Below, piece by piece: positions 42,564-47,425 of a stretch of 47,425 nt of DNA. The stretch is from Haloferax gibbonsii ATCC 33959 (lineage in GTDB: Archaea; Halobacteriota; Halobacteria; Halobacteriales; Haloferacaceae), in contig NZ_AOLJ01000017.1 in assembly GCF_000336775.1 (NCBI RefSeq), forward strand, positions 25,751 to 73,175, given 5' to 3'. The notes under the pieces are model-generated. The model worked only from the letters and a program-made list of their open reading frames with translations, was not told the origin of the DNA and searched no databases. Position numbers and translations under genes: made by a program. The number at the start of each line of letters is the position of its first letter. The first letter of the stretch is position 1.

Positions 42564-44936
42564 ATGAAGCTCGCCACGCTGGTTCCGGCGGTGCTCAGGC
42601 GGAGCTACCTCCGGAAGTTTCTGTTCGTTATTCTCCTCGTGGCCGCGGTGATGGGCGGCTTCGGCCTGTACGTCTCGGACGCGGTCGGAACCGAGGTCAG
42701 AGCCGACACCCACAGCGACCTCGAGATGGTCGCCACGTTGGAGGCCGAGGGGCTGTCGAGTTGGATGGACGGCTACGCCCGGACCACCCGGATGCTCTCG
42801 GAGTACGAGACCGTCCAGACGGGCGGCCCCGACACCATCGACGAGACGCTCGAACGCGAGAAGGACACGCTCCCCGACGAGGTGATGGCCATCCACTACG
42901 TGAAGCCGTCGAACCGCGACATCGTCCGCAGCACCAACGGCGTAATAGAGGCCAAGGAGGTGTCGGACCTCGGCCTGTCGTGGACGACCGGGTCGCTGAC
43001 GATGTACGACCCCGACGCGGTCGCCGTCTCCGAGGTCTACCGCTACGCCGGGAGCGAGCGCCTCGCCTTCCTCAGTCCCGTGGAGGGTCGAGACGGAGCG
43101 GTGATGGTCGTCGTCGACGCGACGAAACACGCCGAACTGCTGAGCGAACCGGTCGAGGGGTCGCAGACTCGCGTGGTGACTGAAGGAGGTGTCATCGCCT
43201 TCGACAAGTACGGCAAGAACGTCCTCACGACGTACCGTGCGGGCGCGGCGACGCCGGCGCTCGACGCCGCACTCGGCGGCGAGACCGGCGTCATCGAGCG
43301 CGAGGGCGACGGCGACGCGGGCGACGAAGTCGTCGCCTACGCGCCCGTCTCGGGAACGAACTGGGCGGTTCTCGTGGAAGCGCCGCAGCGCAACGCCTAC
43401 GCGGTCGCGCAGGTCGTCGAGCGCGACGTCGCCGTCCTCATCGGCGTGGGCCTCGCCGGCCTCGCGCTGGTCGGCGTCGTCATCGGTCGCAACACGGTGC
43501 TGTCGCTCCGGCGACTGCGAACCAAGGCGGCGGCGCTCGCCGGCGGCGACCTCGACGTTGACCTCGAAACCCGCAGAGTCGACGAGTTCGGGGCGCTGAC
43601 GAACGCGTTCGCCGGGATGCGCGACGGTCTGCGCGAGCGCATCGAAGCCGCCGAAGACGCCCGACGCGACCTCGCCAGCGCCGCCGACGACTACCGCGAG
43701 ACGATGGACGCCGCGGCGACGGGCGACCTGACGGTGCGCACGTCGGTCGAACCGGACGACGAGGCGATGGCGGCCGTCGGCGACGGCATCGACGCGATGC
43801 TCGCCGACCTCGAATCGACCATCGGACAGGTCGCGTCGTTCGCGGCGACGGTCGACGCGGCGGGCGAGCGCGTCACCGCCGGCACCGAGGAGGTCAGCGC
43901 CGCCTCCGAACGAGTCGAGCTGGCGACCGCCGACATCTCCGAGGGCGCGGCCGAGCAGGCGTCGCTCCTCACGGAGGTCTCCTCGGAGATGCAGGACCTC
44001 TCGGCGACGGTCGAGGAGGTCGCCGCCTCCGCCGACGAACTCGCGGACCTCGCGGGTGACGCCGCGGACCGCGGCGAGGCGGGCCGGGACGCGAGCGCCG
44101 CCGTCCACGACGAGATGGCGAACATCGACGCACGCGTCGCGGCCGCGGCCGAGGGCGTCGAAGCCCTCCGCGACGAGGTGGCCGACATCGGCGAGGTGGT
44201 CGACCTCATCGAGGACATCGCCGACCAGACGAACCTGCTCGCGCTCAACGCCTCCATCGAGGCCGCCCGCGCCGGCGAGGCGGGCGCGGGCTTCGCCGTC
44301 GTCGCGGACAGCGTGAAGGCACTCGCCGGCGAGACCGCCGACGCGACGACCGAAATCGCGTCGTCAATCGAGTCCGTCGAGGAGACCGCCGACGAGACGG
44401 TCGATGCGGTCACGGCCGCCCGAGAGCGCGTCTCGCGGGGCTCCGAGACGGTCGAAACCGGCGTCACCGCCATCGACGAGGCGGTCGACCGACTGGAGGA
44501 AGTCGACCACGGCGTCGCCGCCATCGACGAGGCGACCGCCTCGCAGGCGTCGGCCGCGCAGTCGGTCGCGCGCCTCGCGGACGAGGCGGCCGAAATCGCC
44601 GACGAGACGCGGACCGAGGCGGCCGACGTGGCCGGCGCGGCCCACGAACAGAACGACGCGATGGTCACCGTCGCCGGGAAGATGCAGGAGCTTTCGTCGA
44701 CGACCGACGAACTGCGGGCGCTCGCGGACCGGTTCGAAGTACGCGAAAAAGCGGAGCGAGACGGCGACGTCGACGACGTAGAATCCGGAGTCGAGGGCGA
44801 TGCGACCGCGGCGGCGGACGAGACGAGGTCCGAGCCGATTTCGGCACCGACGACGACCGACCGCGCGACCGACGGCTCGGGCGGAGCCGAGTCGAGAGAA
44901 CTCGAATCTACCCGCGACGGACCGGACGAGAACTGA
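42564..44936 (+). CDS. methyl-accepting chemotaxis transducer (Htr type)
   Basis: The 790-residue transducer has TM1 at ~18-38, an extracellular Cache-like sensor (~45-285), TM2 at ~289-312 ([20 protein letters not shown]), HAMP (from ~315, [17 protein letters not shown]) and a long signalling coiled coil. The tip [20 protein letters not shown] is canonical. The C-terminal ~75 residues are disordered and acidic. It should control the archaellar switch through CheA/CheW; the ligand is unknown. It shares its plan with the other transducer, which has a slightly altered tip. Confidence 0.94.
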   Translation: MKLATLVPAVLRRSYLRKFLFVILLVAAVMGGFGLYVSDAVGTEVRADTHSDLEMVATLEAEGLSSWMDGYARTTRMLSEYETVQTGGPDTIDETLEREKDTLPDEVMAIHYVKPSNRDIVRSTNGVIEAKEVSDLGLSWTTGSLTMYDPDAVAVSEVYRYAGSERLAFLSPVEGRDGAVMVVVDATKHAELLSEPVEGSQTRVVTEGGVIAFDKYGKNVLTTYRAGAATPALDAALGGETGVIEREGDGDAGDEVVAYAPVSGTNWAVLVEAPQRNAYAVAQVVERDVAVLIGVGLAGLALVGVVIGRNTVLSLRRLRTKAAALAGGDLDVDLETRRVDEFGALTNAFAGMRDGLRERIEAAEDARRDLASAADDYRETMDAAATGDLTVRTSVEPDDEAMAAVGDGIDAMLADLESTIGQVASFAATVDAAGERVTAGTEEVSAASERVELATADISEGAAEQASLLTEVSSEMQDLSATVEEVAASADELADLAGDAADRGEAGRDASAAVHDEMANIDARVAAAAEGVEALRDEVADIGEVVDLIEDIADQTNLLALNASIEAARAGEAGAGFAVVADSVKALAGETADATTEIASSIESVEETADETVDAVTAARERVSRGSETVETGVTAIDEAVDRLEEVDHGVAAIDEATASQASAAQSVARLADEAAEIADETRTEAADVAGAAHEQNDAMVTVAGKMQELSSTTDELRALADRFEVREKAERDGDVDDVESGVEGDATAAADETRSEPISAPTTTDRATDGSGGAESRELESTRDGPDEN

Positions 44937-45263
44937 CGCGGCCGCGTCGCTGGCGGGTCTTTACTGGGACGGATATCACTCGCTTCGGTTGTTCGATTCG
45001 AGCGCGCGAACGCGAGCCGTCGGCTCTTCGATGTGAGTTTCGTGAGAAAGGGATAGGCAGCCGCACGGGAGCGGCCCGCGCGGCAAATGCCGCCCTAGAT
45101 TGGTCCCCGCTGACGCTTCGGCCCTCCAAAGCGAAGCGTCACCTGAATGGAGTGCGGCGAGATACTTAAACGTGCCGCCATTCGCCAAATCCGGCGCTGG
45201 CGGGCGATTCGAGGGCGCTCGCGACGCAACGGGCTTTTCTCCCGTCGGGACCTTCGTCCGGGC
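44937..45263. other. structured intergenic region without a recognised gene
   Basis: The 327 bases hold two clear hairpins: GCGGCA/TGCCGC (two-base loop, ~45,079-45,092) and TGACGCTTCG/CGAAGCGTCA (45,111-45,120 with 45,132-45,141, 10 bp, 11-base loop). GATACTTAAAC near 45,160 is a candidate TATA element for the gene at 45,264 or its leader. No reading frame is convincing. The fold suggests a non-coding RNA or a regulatory leader. Confidence 0.5.
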
Positions 45264-45761
45264 ATGAGCGAAGACGACATCCCCGGTCGGGTCCGCCGCG
45301 CGTTCGGCGACCACGGGTCGTTCGAGCGGGTCGACGACCGCACCTTCGAGTCCGTGACGACGCCGTTCGACGGCACCGTCAGCGTCGCGGCACAGGAGAG
45401 CGGCCACGTCGAGTTCGGCGTGGAGGTCCGCGTGCCGATGCTCTCGGCGGTCGCCGACGACGTGGCACCCGTCGTCGAAGACGGCTGGTACGACACCTTC
45501 GAACTCCGCCTCGAAGACGTGAACGGCGTCGTCGCCGGCGACCACGACCTCGACCCCGACGTGACGCGGGCGGGCGACGAGGCGGTCGTCCGGGCGAGTT
45601 TCGCCGACGTCAACGAGCGCCGCGGCGTCGACGACGCCGGCGCGGTCATCGACTACGTCGAGGGCACGTTCGTCGAGGGCATCATCCCCGGCTACGACTA
45701 CGGGGAACCGGTGACGAGCCTCATCCAGAACGCGCGAGACGCCGCCGGCGCGGGCTTCTGA
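45264..45761 (+). CDS. DUF5813-like conserved haloarchaeal protein
   Basis: The 165-residue acidic soluble protein has FERVDDRTFESVTTPFDG, RVPMLSAVADDVAPVVEDGW and FVEGIIPGYDYGEPVTSL, which I take as the haloarchaeal DUF5813 type. Its function is unknown. The start at ATG 45,264 is preceded by ~100 bases from the TATA-like element, so a 5' leader is possible. Confidence 0.75.
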   Translation: MSEDDIPGRVRRAFGDHGSFERVDDRTFESVTTPFDGTVSVAAQESGHVEFGVEVRVPMLSAVADDVAPVVEDGWYDTFELRLEDVNGVVAGDHDLDPDVTRAGDEAVVRASFADVNERRGVDDAGAVIDYVEGTFVEGIIPGYDYGEPVTSLIQNARDAAGAGF

Positions 45762-45800
45762 GGAACGAGTCGTTCGAGGGCGCGCGGAGTACGCGCCGAC

Positions 45801-46043
45801 TCAGTCCATCGCGATGTACGTCTGGGTGTCCTCGATGCCCGGAACCGACTGGATGCCGCCGGCGATGTCCTTCACGTCGGCGGGGGTGTCCACCTCGACT
45901 TTCACGATGAAGTCCACGTCGCCGGCGACGATGTGGGCGCTGACGATGCCGTCCGAGACGGCCAACAGCTCCTGTTTCAGCTGGTCGATACCGTCGGAGA
46001 CGGGCGCGGCCTTGACCATGATGTACGCGTAGACCATCGTCAC
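45801..46043 (-). CDS. stand-alone Lrp/AsnC ligand-binding (RAM) domain protein
   Basis: The 80-residue protein is a lone RAM domain (VYAYIMVKAAPV, HIVAGDVDFIVKVEVD and GIEDTQTYIAMD) without a DNA-binding helix. RAM domains bind amino acids and assemble as rings. It overlaps trkA by 4 bases (46,040-46,043, ATGA) and is translated with it. It may bind a small-molecule signal that controls potassium uptake; this is inferred. Confidence 0.9.
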   Translation of the reverse strand: MTMVYAYIMVKAAPVSDGIDQLKQELLAVSDGIVSAHIVAGDVDFIVKVEVDTPADVKDIAGGIQSVPGIEDTQTYIAMD

Positions 46044-46723
46044 GCACCTCCCGCCGCGGTGACGACCTCGTCGCCGACGAGCAGTTGTCGCACGTCGTTG
46101 AGCACGTCGAAGTCCGCGAGGACGGCCACGCGGTCACCCGTCTCCAGCGAGTCGTCGGAAAGCGGGATGCCCATCGGGCCGTCTTTCTTCCCGAACGCGA
46201 GGACGCGGGCGTTCGCCGGAAGCGCAACCTCCTCGATACTGTAGCCGTTCATCGGCGACTCCTCCGTCACCGTCACGAGGATGACCTGCAGGTGTTGGGC
46301 GATGTCCGCGATGGCGCGGATGGACCCGCCGAGGAGCGCGTTCTTCGCGCCGATAGCGCCGAGGCGCTCGGGGTAGACGATTTCGTCCACTTCCTTCGCG
46401 TACTTCTGGTACACCTCCTCGCGGTAGTCCTCGTCGACCCGGAGCACCGTCCGACAGCCGAAGTGCTTGCCGATCATGCACGCCGCGAAGTTCACGTTGA
46501 GGTCGGCGGTGAGCGCGCCGAGGGCGTCGGCCGCCTCGATACCGGCGTCGACGAGCACCTCCTCGCGGGAGCCGTCGCCTTCGACCACCTCGAAGTCCGC
46601 TTCGCGGGCCCGCTTGACCCGGTCGCGGTCCAACTCCACCAGGACGATGTCGTGACCCTCCTCGCGGAGGACGCGAGCGGTGCGCAGCCCAACCCGTCCA
46701 GCACCAATGATAACGAACCGCAT
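46040..46723 (-). CDS. trkA: TrkA potassium uptake regulatory protein
   Basis: The 227-residue protein has an RCK_N Rossmann domain starting MRFVIIGAGRVG (NAD motif GxGxxG, 7-12), with VELDRDRV, VEGDGSREEVL and the family pattern DLNVNFAACMIGKHFG. A C-terminal RCK_C domain (~140-225) follows. It gates a TrkH-type potassium channel with NAD/ATP; no trkH gene is in this window. The next gene, a RAM protein, overlaps by 4 bases, and another RAM protein diverges upstream. Haloarchaea depend on high intracellular potassium. Confidence 0.93.
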   Translation of the reverse strand: MRFVIIGAGRVGLRTARVLREEGHDIVLVELDRDRVKRAREADFEVVEGDGSREEVLVDAGIEAADALGALTADLNVNFAACMIGKHFGCRTVLRVDEDYREEVYQKYAKEVDEIVYPERLGAIGAKNALLGGSIRAIADIAQHLQVILVTVTEESPMNGYSIEEVALPANARVLAFGKKDGPMGIPLSDDSLETGDRVAVLADFDVLNDVRQLLVGDEVVTAAGGA

Positions 46724-46831
46724 GATAAGACGGTATGTCGGCGGAGGCAAATAACCTTCCCCCGATTCGACCGAAGGGGCCGCGCTCGGTCGAAGCAAGG
46801 CTTTTGACGACCGTGGTAGAATATCTCACGC

Positions 46832-47065
46832 ATGGTTCACGCGTTCATCATGGTGAAGACCGGAGCCGGCGAGTCGGAACAGCTTCTCGGTCCCATCCGC
46901 GACTTCGAGACGGTGACGGAGGCGCACATCGTCGCGGGCGCGTACGACATCATCGCCGAGGTCGACACCGACGCGGTCTACGAGGTGCTGAAGACGGCGT
47001 CGAGCCGCGTCCAGAGCTTAGAGGGCGTCGCCGACACGAAGACGTACATCTCGCTGGACGACTGA
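46832..47065 (+). CDS. second stand-alone Lrp/AsnC ligand-binding (RAM) domain protein
   Basis: The 77-residue RAM domain (MVHAFIMVKTGAGESEQLL, HIVAGAYDIIAEVD and GVADTKTYISLDD) is the paralog of the one at 45,801. It is divergent from trkA across 108 bases that hold the regulatory region of both. The two RAM proteins could form hetero-oligomers. No wHTH. Confidence 0.9.
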   Translation: MVHAFIMVKTGAGESEQLLGPIRDFETVTEAHIVAGAYDIIAEVDTDAVYEVLKTASSRVQSLEGVADTKTYISLDD

Positions 47066-47077
47066 GGGACCGCGCGC

Positions 47078-47425
47078 TCAGCGCTCGATGTCGAACGGTC
47101 CGTTGCGCTCGACGAACGCGACGTGTTCCTCGCGCTGGCGGGCGAGCTCCGGCGGCAGTTCCTCGTAGACGTTGTCGAACAGCTCGTCGGTCCCCGGTTC
47201 GGGCGTCGCCTCGGCGCGCTCGACGGCCCCGCGCAGTTCCTCGTCGGCGTCGTCGCGCATGGCGTCGAGCGCCGCGTCGTCGACGAGGCCCTGCTCGCGG
47301 CAGAACGACTCGAAGCGGTCGAGGGGGTCGCGCGTCCGCCACTCGGGGAGTTCCGGGTCGTCGTCGCGGTAGCGCGAGGGGTCGTCGGCGGTCGTGTGCG
47401 GTCCCTGTCGGTAGGTGAGGCTCTC
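47078..47425 (-). CDS. C-terminal part of a 2-oxoacid dehydrogenase E1 alpha subunit (probably pyruvate dehydrogenase type)
   Basis: The frame is open at the window edge and the last 115 residues are seen. It begins ESLTYRQGPHTTADDPSRY, the conserved E1-alpha loop before the C-terminal helices, then WRTRDPLDRF and ELPPELARQREEHVAF. E1 alpha with beta decarboxylates pyruvate or branched-chain 2-oxoacids using thiamine diphosphate. The rest of the operon is outside the window. Which oxoacid is uncertain. Confidence 0.9.
   Translation of the reverse strand, partial: ESLTYRQGPHTTADDPSRYRDDDPELPEWRTRDPLDRFESFCREQGLVDDAALDAMRDDADEELRGAVERAEATPEPGTDELFDNVYEELPPELARQREEHVAFVERNGPFDIER

Overview
The window looks like a haloarchaeal chromosome, most probably Haloferax or a close relative. 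Nearly all genes from about 12 kb onward are very G+C-rich, use NNC/NNG codons and encode strongly acidic proteins. Several families are typical of haloarchaea: an aIF2-beta/TRAM fusion, Htr-type transducers, small RAM-domain proteins beside TrkA, and siroheme decarboxylase. TATA boxes lie about 25-30 bases before many start codons, as expected for leaderless archaeal transcripts.

Bases 1 to about 11,958 are a different kind of DNA with visibly lower G+C. They form the right part of an integrated element whose left end is outside the window. The backbone consists of conjugation genes at the left (a truncated partner gene, a VirD4/TraG-like coupling ATPase and a small winged-helix protein) and, at the right edge, a tyrosine recombinase with an overlapping ribbon-helix-helix accessory gene. 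Between them is an even more A+T-rich cargo that looks like a defence island. It has a three-gene operon built round a QueC-like PP-loop protein (466 aa) with a small Met-Gly-starting protein (159 aa) and an acidic helical protein (141 aa). Around the operon are a 1034-residue membrane protein, a divergent TraB/Tiki-like membrane protein and a protein with a HEPN-type R-x4-H motif. The QueC-like/Met-Gly pair resembles the deazaguanylation logic of type IV CBASS (Cap9) and Qat (QatC/QatB), but no CD-NTase, Cap10, QatA or QatD is present. This is the best candidate for an undescribed system. The right junction lies next to what looks like the 3' remnant of a chromosomal zinc-finger gene (11,959-12,066).

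From 12 to 47.4 kb the genes are mainly housekeeping or conserved haloarchaeal. They include a glycosyltransferase, a purine phosphoribosyltransferase with a nucleobase permease, a chemotaxis transducer divergent from a potassium channel with a C-terminal zinc ribbon, an FAH-family enzyme, aIF2-beta/TRAM, an epimerase, a helix-hairpin-helix protein, a universal stress protein, MsrB and a KaiC-like ATPase. Further right come an aldo-keto reductase/HAD phosphatase pair, an FAD oxidoreductase, a large Rieske fusion, a PHP phosphoesterase with four 11-residue basic repeats, a fused siroheme decarboxylase, a TrpD-like protein, an AstE/AspA-type hydrolase, a bile-acid/sodium-symporter-family carrier, cyclophilin, a ferredoxin, tRNA-Leu(UAA), a second transducer, TrkA between two RAM-domain proteins, and the C-terminus of a 2-oxoacid dehydrogenase E1-alpha.

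The tRNA-Leu gene is followed by an inverted, imperfect copy of its own 3' end, probably a trace of past integrations. No CRISPR array, rRNA gene or insertion sequence was seen.
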